This document shows positions 1 to 7,136 of a stretch of DNA of 20,580 nt, in pieces (position 1 is the first letter of the stretch; each line of letters starts with the position of its first letter). Source of the DNA: Flavobacteriaceae bacterium UBA3159 (GTDB taxonomy: Bacteria > Bacteroidota > Bacteroidia > Flavobacteriales > Flavobacteriaceae). The notes beneath the pieces were generated by a model. It made no database searches. It had not been told where the DNA came from and saw only the letters and a program-made list of their open reading frames with translations. The position numbers were made by a program, and so were the translations under genes. The DNA lies in assembly GCA_002364535.1 (NCBI GenBank), contig DEYL01000013.1:1-20580 (forward strand), given 5' to 3'.

Positions 1-231
1 TTAGTACGAGAGGACCGAGATGGACTGACCTCTGGTGTATCGGTTGTTCCGCCAGGAGCATGGCCGAGTAGCTACGTCGGGAAGGGATAAGCACTGAAAG
101 CATATAAGTGCGAAACCCATCACAAGATGAGATTTCTTTTAAGGGTCGTAGGAGACGACTACGTTGATAGGTCATAGGTGTAGAGGCAGTAATGTCTTAG
201 CCGAGTGATACTAATTACCCGTAAGCCTATC
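1..231 (+). rRNA. 23S ribosomal RNA, 3' end (partial)
   Basis: This is the last part of a 23S rRNA gene that starts before the window. The universally conserved sarcin-ricin loop (AGTACGAGAGGACC) is at about 3-16, and domain VI sequence follows, including GATAAG...CTGAAAGCAT and the AAGATGAG element. The 3' end is placed near 231 by aligning the final ACTAAT...CCGT..GCCT stretch with the known bacterial 23S end, so it is uncertain by several bases. Just after it, AAGCCT (223-228) can pair with GGGCTT (235-240) before a T-rich run; this probably belongs to 23S end processing. The 5S gene follows about 100 bases later in the normal operon order. Confidence 0.97.
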
Positions 232-331
232 GTAGGGCTTTTTCTTTCAAATTGCTTTTAATTAAATTCTTTTATTTTATTTGTTTTCTCAATACGTCAC
301 AATATTATGTAGTGCAAAAACGCTGCGACAA

Positions 332-442
<111 letters not shown>

Positions 443-446
443 TCGA

Positions 447-478
447 GACCTCAACAGTAATGTTGAGGTCTTTTTTTT
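447..478 (+). terminator. rRNA operon rho-independent terminator
   Basis: GACCTCAACA (447-456) and TGTTGAGGTC (461-470) form a perfect 10-bp stem with a GTAA loop, followed by eight T residues (471-478). It starts about five bases after the 5S end, as expected for the terminator of the whole rRNA operon. Confidence 0.95.
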
Positions 479-537
479 GATATTAACTCCCAATATCCTA
501 GAGTTTTTTACATCGATGATATTAGTGCAAGATAATT

Positions 538-605
538 TACTGTTCGTCTCTTGCGAGAAAGATTGTCTCCTCCTTCTTCGAGACCCCAACAATAATGTTA
601 AGATC
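538..605 (+). repeat. Decayed copy of 5S 3' end plus terminator
   Basis: The segment CTTCTTCGAGACC with its flanks (about 552-605) repeats the 5S end and terminator seen at about 420-470. GAGAAAGATTGTC corresponds to the GAGAGTATGTC of 5S. The old hairpin is still recognisable as GACCCCAACA (582-591), ATAA loop, TGTTAAGATC (596-605). It differs from the intact terminator at four of 24 positions, all transitions, and several stem pairs are lost. Similarity probably extends back to TACTG at 538. I read this as the remnant of a second 5S/terminator unit left by duplication or recombination between rRNA operons; it is unlikely to be functional. Confidence 0.75.
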
Positions 606-1142
606 AAAACCTTTTATTCTATTTTCATTTTGTTTGCCATGACAACTTTTATCAATATGACAGGCTTAGTTTTTTACACAAAAAAACAGCCCTATGGGCT
701 AGGACTATTAAATAATCAAATAATTATAAAAAAAAATGAAGGTTAAGCAAATAGTTCTACATTATGCCTCGAGTTTGTATTAAATTCAAAAAAAGGGGCC
801 TCACACTGTGTGGAGCAATAAAAAATTTGTTAGAAAAAAAAACAAATTCACAGTTTATCAAAAACTAAAACCAAGGAAAGAATCCTTAAAAAAAACATTT
901 TTTAAAAGCCAATTCACCTTTCTTATATGACCAAAAACCAAGTTGAGAAAATGGTTTTGATTGATATCTCAGTGGGAATTATAAATTGAATTTTTAAAAT
1001 CAGGTCGCATATGTTTAACTATATCTATTAATAAAATTAACAATTTATTTTGGAACTTTAATCAGAGTAAAGAAAGTGATGTTCAAGATAAATTAATGGT
1101 ATAGTTAATGTAATAATCTGTATAAATAACAGTCCAATTTAT
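606..1142. other. AT-rich intergenic region without a gene
   Basis: No convincing coding sequence, tRNA or promoter is visible here. It holds a minus-strand terminator-like hairpin (680-701), an AU-rich perfect 8-bp inverted repeat (AATTTGTT at 824-831, AACAAATT at 841-848, A-rich loop), and a short imperfect hairpin around 799-815 followed, on the minus strand, by a C then T run. Long A and T tracts are frequent. It could contain the long 3' UTR of the leftward ZIP gene or an unrecognised small RNA. An open frame at 402-746 overlaps the 5S gene and terminator and is not considered real. Confidence 0.6.
680..701 (-). terminator. Minus-strand rho-independent terminator
   Basis: Read on the minus strand, AGCCC-ATA-GGGCT (700-688) is followed by G and a run of seven T. 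The nearest upstream minus-strand gene is the ZIP transporter, which ends about 440 bases away, so it may end a long 3' UTR or an unannotated transcript. Confidence 0.55.
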
Positions 1143-1826
1143 TTAAATCAGGTAGGCCAATAGAATTGCTAAAAGGATTACACTGAGTTTTCTGAGGTTA
1201 AAACTGTGGTTCTCAGAACTTTCAAAAAGAATTGTTGTGGAGATATGTAGGATCATACCCACCACCCAAGCAGTGATCTCAAATTGGTTTTTGATCAAAG
1301 ATGGGGTATGGGTCATTAACAAATTACCGATGGGAGTCATTAAGGAAAATAATAGGAGTGCAGACCATTTGATTTTGACAGATATTTTTGTGTTTTCCAT
1401 CATTAAGTACAGTATGACGCCGATGGGGATTTTATGTATGATGATTCCGTATGTTAACTCCATTTGATACGATAAAGGAATTCCCTCTACAAGCGCGTGT
1501 AAGCTTAAACTTATCCATAAGGTCAGCGGAAAAATATTTGATGCACTTGGATGATAATGCCCGTGTTCTGCTCCTTTGGAAAAATATTCCAACACAATCT
1601 GGAATAAAATTCCGCCCATCACATAAACAGACAGTTGTTTGTCTCCTTCTGAAAATATTTTGGGAAACAATTCAAAAACAGTAATTCCCAAAAGAAAGGC
1701 TCCACTAAATGACAGGATTAACTTTAGTCCAAGGGTTTTTATAAAGGGTGATAATCGGGCAAGCATTACACCTGCCATGGCTCCTATAAAGGGGAGACTC
1801 AAGAGCCAGTAATCATAAAGCGACAT
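1143..1826 (-). CDS. ZIP family divalent metal transporter
   Basis: This 227-residue integral membrane protein has about seven or eight hydrophobic segments and the ZIP family signatures. HALVEG (H110, E114) is in the fourth helix, HKIPIG (H131) in the fifth, and TPIGN follows. Near the C-terminus is HISTTILFESSENH (H194, E202, H207), a form typical of Bacteroidota ZIP proteins. A short histidine-bearing loop (HGHYH, 88-92) lies between helices 3 and 4, the usual place for a metal-sensing loop. The family moves Zn2+ and sometimes Fe2+/Mn2+ into the cytoplasm. Family members usually carry HxxPEG in helix 5; here the glutamate position is isoleucine (I135), so the two-metal site may be altered. 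The gene diverges from the RlmL-like gene with 60 bp between starts and a dyad in the gap. Substrate cannot be told from sequence. Confidence 0.88.
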   Translation of the reverse strand: MSLYDYWLLSLPFIGAMAGVMLARLSPFIKTLGLKLILSFSGAFLLGITVFELFPKIFSEGDKQLSVYVMGGILFQIVLEYFSKGAEHGHYHPSASNIFPLTLWISLSLHALVEGIPLSYQMELTYGIIIHKIPIGVILYLMMENTKISVKIKWSALLLFSLMTPIGNLLMTHTPSLIKNQFEITAWVVGMILHISTTILFESSENHSFNLRKLSVILLAILLAYLI

Positions 1827-1851
1827 ACCGTAATTTAAATCTTTTAATAAT

Positions 1852-1872
1852 GCTAAAAATAGTACTTTTAGC
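1852..1872. promoter_or_regulatory. Dyad with back-to-back -7-like boxes
   Basis: GCTAAAA (1852-1858) and TTTTAGC (1866-1872) form a perfect 7-bp inverted repeat with a 7-bp spacer, midway between the divergent ZIP and RlmL-like genes. Each arm is also part of a Bacteroidota -7-like box: TACTTTTA at 1863-1870 on the plus strand and TATTTTTA on the minus strand (1861-1854). Overlapping divergent promoters, or an operator on top of them, would explain the symmetry. A perfect TACTTTTG at 1879-1886 lies too close to the rightward start at 1887 unless translation starts further in. Confidence 0.45.
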
Positions 1873-1886
1873 GCGAATTACTTTTG

Positions 1887-3071
1887 ATGAAGAATAATTT
1901 TAAAATGATGGCCAAGACCTTCTACGGGATGGAAAAACTCTTGGCTGAAGAGTTGAAGCAACTCGGGGCAACCGAGGTTTCGGAAGGCAATCGATTGGTG
2001 CATTTCACTGGGGATAAAGGTTTTATGTATAAAGCGAATCTTTGTTTGCGTACCGCATTAAAAATTTTGAAACCCATTTTTCAGTTTCGTGCCGAGAACG
2101 AAAGTGTGTTTTACGAAAAACTTTATCAATATGATTGGAATACTATCCTCTTACCAGATCAGACTTTCGCCATTGATAGTGTAGTTCATGGAAAGGTATT
2201 CAATCACTCGCTCTATGTTACTCAGCGCTGTAAAGATGCTATCGTAGATCGCTTTAGAAAGGTTCATGGGGAGAGACCTACGGTGGATACCCGTCATCCG
2301 GACATACGATTGCATCTTCATATTTTTGATCAAAAATGCAGTTTATCTCTGGATACTTCCGGTCGCTCCCTCCACCACAGGGGCTATCGATCCCTAACCA
2401 ATATTGCCCCGATCAACGAAGTGCTAGCTGCCGGTATCATCATGTTGTCCGAATGGGATCAAAGAACAGATTTTATGGATCCCATGTGTGGCAGTGGAAC
2501 TTTCCTTATTGAGGCTGCCATGATGGCTTGTAAAATACCCGTAAACCTCAATCGTAATGTATTTGCCTTTGAAAAATGGAAAGATTGGGACGAGAGTCTG
2601 TTTGAAAAGATCAAAACTTCAAAACTCAATAGCGTCGTTTCTTCAGTAGGAAAAATTTACGGTTTTGACAAAGCTCCCTCCGCCATCGAAAAGGCCACCA
2701 ATAATATTAAAAATGCGGGGTTAGAGGATTTTATACAAGTCAATAGAGCCAACTTTTTTAATTCTCAAAAAATGGGTGATAGCACACTTCACCTTTTAAC
2801 CAACCCTCCTTATGGAGAACGTTTGGAGGGAGATATCAATAGATTGTACAAAAATTTTGGAGATACTCTCAAACGTTCCTACCCCAATACTCAGGCATGG
2901 ATCATCAGTTCAAATTTTGGGGCTCTAAAGTTTTTTGGACTGCGTCCCACTAGAAAAATCAAACTTTTTAATGGAAAGTTGGAGACGCGTCTGTGTAATT
3001 TTCCTATTTACGAGGGAACCAAAAAAATCCACAAACTCAAAACTCAGGACAGCAAGCCCCCTGAAAATTAA
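1887..3071 (+). CDS. THUMP-domain 23S rRNA methyltransferase, RlmL-like
   Basis: This 394-residue protein of the RlmL (N-terminal half)/YpsC family probably methylates a guanine N2 of 23S rRNA using S-adenosylmethionine. An N-terminal ferredoxin-like plus THUMP RNA-binding region (about 1-155) precedes a Rossmann methyltransferase domain. That domain has motif I DPMCGSGTF (198-206), the acidic D261 in YGFDKA, and the N2-methylating motif NPPYGERL (306-313). The E. coli RlmL C-terminal RlmK domain is absent, as is usual in this phylum. ATG 1887 was chosen over the TTG just before it; the sequence from MKNNFKMMAKT matches the family N-terminus. ATGs at 1905 and 1908 are possible but less likely. 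The 3' end overlaps the convergent DUF6048 gene by four bases. The gene lies about 1.4 kb from the rRNA operon end. Confidence 0.9.
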   Translation: MKNNFKMMAKTFYGMEKLLAEELKQLGATEVSEGNRLVHFTGDKGFMYKANLCLRTALKILKPIFQFRAENESVFYEKLYQYDWNTILLPDQTFAIDSVVHGKVFNHSLYVTQRCKDAIVDRFRKVHGERPTVDTRHPDIRLHLHIFDQKCSLSLDTSGRSLHHRGYRSLTNIAPINEVLAAGIIMLSEWDQRTDFMDPMCGSGTFLIEAAMMACKIPVNLNRNVFAFEKWKDWDESLFEKIKTSKLNSVVSSVGKIYGFDKAPSAIEKATNNIKNAGLEDFIQVNRANFFNSQKMGDSTLHLLTNPPYGERLEGDINRLYKNFGDTLKRSYPNTQAWIISSNFGALKFFGLRPTRKIKLFNGKLETRLCNFPIYEGTKKIHKLKTQDSKPPEN

Positions 3072-3787
3072 AGCTTAACGGGAATGGCGTATGTCAGAGT
3101 ATAATTGAAGCCGGCTCCCCAAACATTTTCATCGGTTTTTTTGTTAAAACCGGGTATGTGTAAATTATCAAAGTTGTCAGGACGGGTGTCGCTCATCAAT
3201 CTATTTAGCCTCATGCTGAATCCCAAATAAAGATTATTGATCATTTTTACTTTAATTCCCGCTACAATTTCTAGCCATCGGGCCGACAGTGCATCTTGTT
3301 CTCTAATTTCAGGGCCTTTTTTTATCACTTCCGTAGTCCAATAGTGATTGATCTTATAAGGCTCGTACTCATTTACTTTCTGTTTGTGGAAACTATTTCC
3401 TATGCGCATTCCCAAGTAAATGGCATTGTTCATTCCTTTCCAGTTCTTGTACATATTATAATCAAACCCCAGTTTTATGTAAGTTCCCGTACTGGTGAAA
3501 TTGATTTGTTCTGACTGTTGTGTTTTTCGTTCATTGCCCAACTCAATGGCACCGTAAAACTCAGAAAATAGTCTGATGTCTCCCACCAATTCTAATCCAA
3601 AAAAGTCTTTGTCCAATTGTGCCATTAAGGGTTTGGACAAATCCATACCAAAGCGAATGGTATAGGGCTTCTTTTCCCTTTTCTTGAGGGTATCAACCAC
3701 TTCCTCTTCCACAAGCTCTTGAGCAGTAGTACAATAAACAGGCGCCAGTAGACTAATGATAAATAGCCAAATGTGAATTTTCTTCAT
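3068..3787 (-). CDS. DUF6048 family protein, predicted outer-membrane barrel
   Basis: This is a 239-residue exported protein of unknown function. A Sec signal peptide occupies about residues 1-23 (MKKIH, hydrophobic core, ending TTAQ). The rest is rich in alternating polar/hydrophobic beta strands ending in YTLTYAIPVKL, which suggests a small outer-membrane beta barrel. I recognise it as DUF6048-like from sequence and context; in Bacteroidota it commonly follows a DUF6452 lipoprotein gene and rlmD, as here. Its ATG lies inside the end of the upstream lipoprotein gene (35-bp overlap), so translation is probably coupled and the two products may act together in the envelope. No enzymatic motif is visible. 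Confidence 0.8.
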   Translation of the reverse strand: MKKIHIWLFIISLLAPVYCTTAQELVEEEVVDTLKKREKKPYTIRFGMDLSKPLMAQLDKDFFGLELVGDIRLFSEFYGAIELGNERKTQQSEQINFTSTGTYIKLGFDYNMYKNWKGMNNAIYLGMRIGNSFHKQKVNEYEPYKINHYWTTEVIKKGPEIREQDALSARWLEIVAGIKVKMINNLYLGFSMRLNRLMSDTRPDNFDNLHIPGFNKKTDENVWGAGFNYTLTYAIPVKL

Positions 3788-4235
3788 CAGATAAGGTGTC
3801 TCTTATTTTTTCAACGCTTTTGATCCATCCTTCATCCTTGGTGATTTTATATTGGAAAGGATTTTCAAAAACAAAGGTGGATTTGTATCCACAGGCTCGA
3901 TTTATATAGGTGTCAAATTGACGGTGATTGATTTGTAGTGAGTCACTCACCAGGGGCGGGGAGGAGGTGCGTAATGTAAATTCGTACTGTGTAAATTCAT
4001 AATTGTTCCTCAATGGAATTGCGATTGAATCTCCTGAGAAGGAGGTTAGGCTGTCTACCAGGCCCAAACCTCGTATCAGAAGTTCACTGACTTCTTTTTT
4101 GGCTTGTGGGTTTTCGTGATCCTTGAATAAAACAATCATTCTTGGAGTGGCCGGAGTCCCTTCAAGGCAAATATCATCCTTCTCACAGGAAAACAAAATC
4201 ATGGACATTAGGAAAATTAAACTTCGGGGGATCAT
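3753..4235 (-). CDS. DUF6452 family lipoprotein
   Basis: This is a 160-residue predicted lipoprotein of unknown function. The N-terminus is a short lipoprotein signal peptide ending in the lipobox LFSC (C17), followed by EKDD. Acidic residues right after the cysteine are often seen in Bacteroidota outer-membrane lipoproteins. The body has beta-rich stretches and no recognised catalytic motif. The resemblance to DUF6452 rests on length, lipobox, a CLEGTPATPRM-type segment and position. It starts four bases after the rlmD stop and overlaps the DUF6048 gene by 35 bp, so the three genes are almost certainly one transcript read from rlmD. Confidence 0.78.
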   Translation of the reverse strand: MIPRSLIFLMSMILFSCEKDDICLEGTPATPRMIVLFKDHENPQAKKEVSELLIRGLGLVDSLTSFSGDSIAIPLRNNYEFTQYEFTLRTSSPPLVSDSLQINHRQFDTYINRACGYKSTFVFENPFQYKITKDEGWIKSVEKIRDTLSDEENSHLAIYH

Positions 4236-4239
4236 TAGC

Positions 4240-5646
4240 TTATATCTTCTCTAAAAGTACGACATTTTCGACATGTTGGGTTTGGGGAAACATATCAATT
4301 GCTTGGGAACAAACTAGCCTATATTGTTCTTTCATCAGATACAAATCTCTGGCTTGGGTGGCATGGTTACAACTTACATATACTATTCTTTTGGGTTGCA
4401 GAAAAAGTAATTGTTTTACCACAGCAGGGTGCATACCATTTCGTGGAGGATCTGTGATGACCACATCGGCTTTTCCATGGCGATTGATAAAATCTTGATT
4501 AAAAACTTTTCGCATATCACCCACTTCAAAAAATGCATTTTTAATGCTATTTTCCTCAGCATTGCTCCGGGCTGCTTCTATTGCCTCTGGCACCGACTCT
4601 ACTCCGACTACCTTTCTGCAATCTTTGGCGACAAACTGAGCAATTGTTCCCGTACCGGTGTACAAATCATAAACCAGTTCGTCTCCTTTGAGCCCTGCAA
4701 AGTCTCTGGCTATTTTGTATAGCTCATAAGCCTGTTCGGTATTGGTTTGAAAAAAAGATTTGGCATTGATTCTAAAATTCAAGCCCTCCATTTCCTGCAT
4801 TATGTATGTTTTGCCGTCATAACAAATGATCTCTTGATCATATAGTGTATCGTTGGCCTTATTGTTGATGCAGTAGAGCAATGAAGTGATGTCAAAATTC
4901 TTTTTCAAATGTTCCAGCAGGGCCTCGCGTTGGGCTTTGTTTTCCTTGAAAAACTGAATCAGAACCATAAACTCCCCACGGTTGGAATTGCGAATCATCA
5001 TACTTCGTAAAAAACCTTCTTTATCTCTGGGATTAAAAAAATCAAGTTGGTGCTCAAGAGTAAAAGCTTTTACCGCGTTTCTGATTTCATTGGCCGGTTC
5101 GGGTTGTAAATGACATTGGTGAATGTCGACCACTTTGTCCCACATTCCCGCTTTGTGAAAACCCAATCCTTTTTTTTCGATGATCAAAGATTTGTCAGCA
5201 ATTTCATCGGCGGTCAGCCAACGTTGATCGGAAAAGGCATATTCCATCTTATTTCTGTAAAAATAGGGGTGGGGTGCAGGCTGAATAGCATCGATGACTG
5301 GCAAGGCCATCCCAGACATTTTTTTAAGGTTGTGCAATACCTCCTTTTGCTTGAAATGCAGTTGAGCCACATAGCTCATGTTTTGCCATTTACAACCTCC
5401 GCAGACACCAAAATGCTTGCATTGGGGTTCAATACGATTCGCTGAAGGTTCAAGGATTTCAATCAGATTAGCTTCAAAATACCCCCTTCTTTTTTTATAG
5501 GTTTCTACACTGATTTTATCTCCTGGCACCACCCCGGAAACAAAGATAACTTTGCCTTCTTCAGATTTCACCACTCCCTTTCCCCGGCTGGTTATATCGA
5601 CTACTTCCAAGTTATTGTATCGCTCCGAAATGAATTTTTTTGCCAT
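4240..5646 (-). CDS. rlmD: 23S rRNA (uracil-C5)-methyltransferase RlmD
   Basis: This 468-residue SAM-dependent enzyme is expected to form m5U1939 in 23S rRNA. Residues 1-60 form a TRAM RNA-binding domain. C76, C82, C85 and C178 match the four [4Fe-4S] ligands of RlmD. The methyltransferase fold carries DLYTGTGTIAQF (327-338) and DPPRNG (399-404). The catalytic cysteine is in VYVSCN (C426), and the C-terminal HVENVVLL supplies the base glutamate E460. Length is usual for the family. ATG 5646 was chosen because the upstream in-frame TTG (5706) would add 20 residues unlike the family, and because a perfect -7 box lies just before the ATG. It heads a leftward operon with two envelope protein genes. 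RlmD and RlmC/TrmA paralogues are alike; the four cysteines and TRAM domain favour RlmD. Confidence 0.9.
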   Translation of the reverse strand: MAKKFISERYNNLEVVDITSRGKGVVKSEEGKVIFVSGVVPGDKISVETYKKRRGYFEANLIEILEPSANRIEPQCKHFGVCGGCKWQNMSYVAQLHFKQKEVLHNLKKMSGMALPVIDAIQPAPHPYFYRNKMEYAFSDQRWLTADEIADKSLIIEKKGLGFHKAGMWDKVVDIHQCHLQPEPANEIRNAVKAFTLEHQLDFFNPRDKEGFLRSMMIRNSNRGEFMVLIQFFKENKAQREALLEHLKKNFDITSLLYCINNKANDTLYDQEIICYDGKTYIMQEMEGLNFRINAKSFFQTNTEQAYELYKIARDFAGLKGDELVYDLYTGTGTIAQFVAKDCRKVVGVESVPEAIEAARSNAEENSIKNAFFEVGDMRKVFNQDFINRHGKADVVITDPPRNGMHPAVVKQLLFLQPKRIVYVSCNHATQARDLYLMKEQYRLVCSQAIDMFPQTQHVENVVLLEKI

Positions 5647-5650
5647 GTTA

Positions 5651-5658
5651 CAAAAATA
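5651..5658 (-). promoter_or_regulatory. Candidate -7 box of rlmD operon
   Basis: TATTTTTG on the minus strand fits the Bacteroidota -7 consensus TAnnTTTG exactly. It ends only four bases before the rlmD ATG, so a transcript starting from it would have almost no leader. No clear -33 TTG is present at the normal spacing. Confidence 0.4.
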
Positions 5659-5688
5659 GGATTGTTTTTTTACCCATTTCATAGATTT

Positions 5689-5706
5689 TTGGTAAACCAT
5701 TACCAA
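5689..5706. promoter_or_regulatory. Perfect inverted repeat upstream of rlmD
   Basis: TTGGTAA (5689-5695) and TTACCAA (5700-5706) are perfect 7-bp arms separated by ACCA. The repeat lies about 45 bases upstream of the rlmD start and 60 bases upstream of the rocD -7 box, so it could be an operator for either divergent gene. Confidence 0.4.
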
Positions 5707-5764
5707 GAATTTGATTTCTGCTTATCAATGCGTCAAGGACTCCGATAAAGTGTAATTATATTCT

Positions 5765-5772
5765 TATTTTTG
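5765..5772 (+). promoter_or_regulatory. Candidate -7 box of rocD
   Basis: TATTTTTG matches TAnnTTTG and lies 43 bases before the rocD ATG, giving an expected leader of roughly 35 bases. A -33 TTTG at ideal spacing is not evident. Confidence 0.45.
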
Positions 5773-5814
5773 ACATGAGTTTTTTTCAGAAACATTAACT
5801 ACTATTGAAAATTA

Positions 5815-7107
5815 ATGATGAATACCACACAAAAATCACTTCAGGATTATTATTTGGATTTAGAGGCTAAACACGGTGCACACGATTATCATCCACTGCC
5901 AGTTGTACTGGCCAAAGGAAAAGGTGTTTTTTTATGGGACGTAGAGGATAAAAAGTACTACGACTTTTTATCAGCTTATTCAGCGGTAAATCAAGGGCAC
6001 TGCCATCCTGAAATTGTGGGAGCCATGAAAGAACAAGCGGAAACCTTAACGCTTACCTCAAGAGCTTTTCACAACAACAAATTGGGAGAATATATGAAGT
6101 ACATTACCGAATATTTTGGTTTTGAAAAGGTACTTTGTATGAATACGGGTGCTGAAGGAGTAGAAACGGCCATTAAAATTACTAGAAAATGGGGCTACCA
6201 GAAAAAAGGAGTACCCGAAAATCAGGCTCAAATCATTGTTTGCGATAACAATTTTCACGGGCGTACCTCCACAATCATCTCTTTTTCTACTGATCCCAAT
6301 TCCAAAGGTAACTTTGGGCCCTATGCAACTGGATTTATTCATGTGCCTTATAATGATCTCGAAGCCTTAGAGGCTGTAATGGAAACCAATCCCAATGTGG
6401 TGGGTTTTTTGGTGGAACCCATTCAGGGAGAAGCTGGAGTATTTACTCCTGCGGCAGATTTTATCAAAGGGTCCAAAGCCCTGTGTAAAGAATACAATGT
6501 CTTGCTCATAACGGATGAAATTCAAACCGGAATTGGTCGAACCGGATCTTTGTTGGCGGTATGCGGAAACTGTAGTTGTGAGCATTCTTGCGAACAACAG
6601 ATCGACACCTATATCCGTCCTGACATGTTAATACTGGGAAAAGCCATCAGTGGTGGTACTTATCCCGTTTCTGCCGTACTTTGTGATGCTGAGGTTATGG
6701 ATGTGATTCAGCCTGGTCAACACGGTAGTACTTTTGGAGGTAATCCTTTGGCTGTTGCCATTGCCAAAAAAGCTTTGGAGGTAGTGCTCAATGAAAAACT
6801 GGCGCAAAATGCCAGACGTTTGGGGACCATTTTTAGGGAAGAAATGAATCTCTACATTGCCCAAAGTAATATCGTTGAGTTGGTAAGAGGAAAAGGTTTA
6901 CTCAATGCCATAGTCATCAACGATACGCACGAAAGTGATATCGCTTGGAACATCTGCTTAAAACTGAGAGACAATGGGCTTTTGGCCAAACCAACCCACG
7001 GGAATATCATTCGATTCGCCCCACCGCTAGTGATGAGTGAAGATCAGCTCTACGATTGTATCAGAATCATCGTAGAAACCCTAAAAACATTTGAACCTGA
7101 TTGGTAG
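5815..7107 (+). CDS. rocD: Ornithine aminotransferase
   Basis: This 430-residue PLP-dependent class III aminotransferase converts L-ornithine and 2-oxoglutarate to glutamate-5-semialdehyde and glutamate, linking arginine breakdown with proline and glutamate. SAYSAVNQGHCHP near residue 50 matches the substrate-binding region of ornithine aminotransferases. NTGAEGVETAIK, FHGRT, the aspartate of TDEIQTGIGRTG, and LGKAISGG with PLP lysine K276 all fit. Two adjacent ATG codons (5815, 5818) can serve as start. Odd feature: between GRTG and RPDMLILGK is a short insert with C250, C253, C255 and C259 that well-studied rocD enzymes lack. A cysteine desulfurase gene starts 29 bases downstream, so the two are probably cotranscribed. 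Confidence 0.92.
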   Translation: MMNTTQKSLQDYYLDLEAKHGAHDYHPLPVVLAKGKGVFLWDVEDKKYYDFLSAYSAVNQGHCHPEIVGAMKEQAETLTLTSRAFHNNKLGEYMKYITEYFGFEKVLCMNTGAEGVETAIKITRKWGYQKKGVPENQAQIIVCDNNFHGRTSTIISFSTDPNSKGNFGPYATGFIHVPYNDLEALEAVMETNPNVVGFLVEPIQGEAGVFTPAADFIKGSKALCKEYNVLLITDEIQTGIGRTGSLLAVCGNCSCEHSCEQQIDTYIRPDMLILGKAISGGTYPVSAVLCDAEVMDVIQPGQHGSTFGGNPLAVAIAKKALEVVLNEKLAQNARRLGTIFREEMNLYIAQSNIVELVRGKGLLNAIVINDTHESDIAWNICLKLRDNGLLAKPTHGNIIRFAPPLVMSEDQLYDCIRIIVETLKTFEPDW

Positions 7108-7136
7108 TCTTTACCTCCAAATACGCTATAGAATTG

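Noticed and set aside
223..247. Hairpin plus T-rich run at the 23S 3' end as a terminator
   Set aside because: The stem is only six pairs with one wobble and lies inside an rRNA operon whose 5S follows; it is more likely part of processing structure.
1237..1684. Plus-strand open frames opposite the ZIP gene
   Set aside because: They are antisense to a clear transporter and have no recognisable content.
6058..6864. Minus-strand open frames opposite rocD
   Set aside because: The plus-strand frame is a complete, well-conserved ornithine aminotransferase; the antisense frames show no domain.
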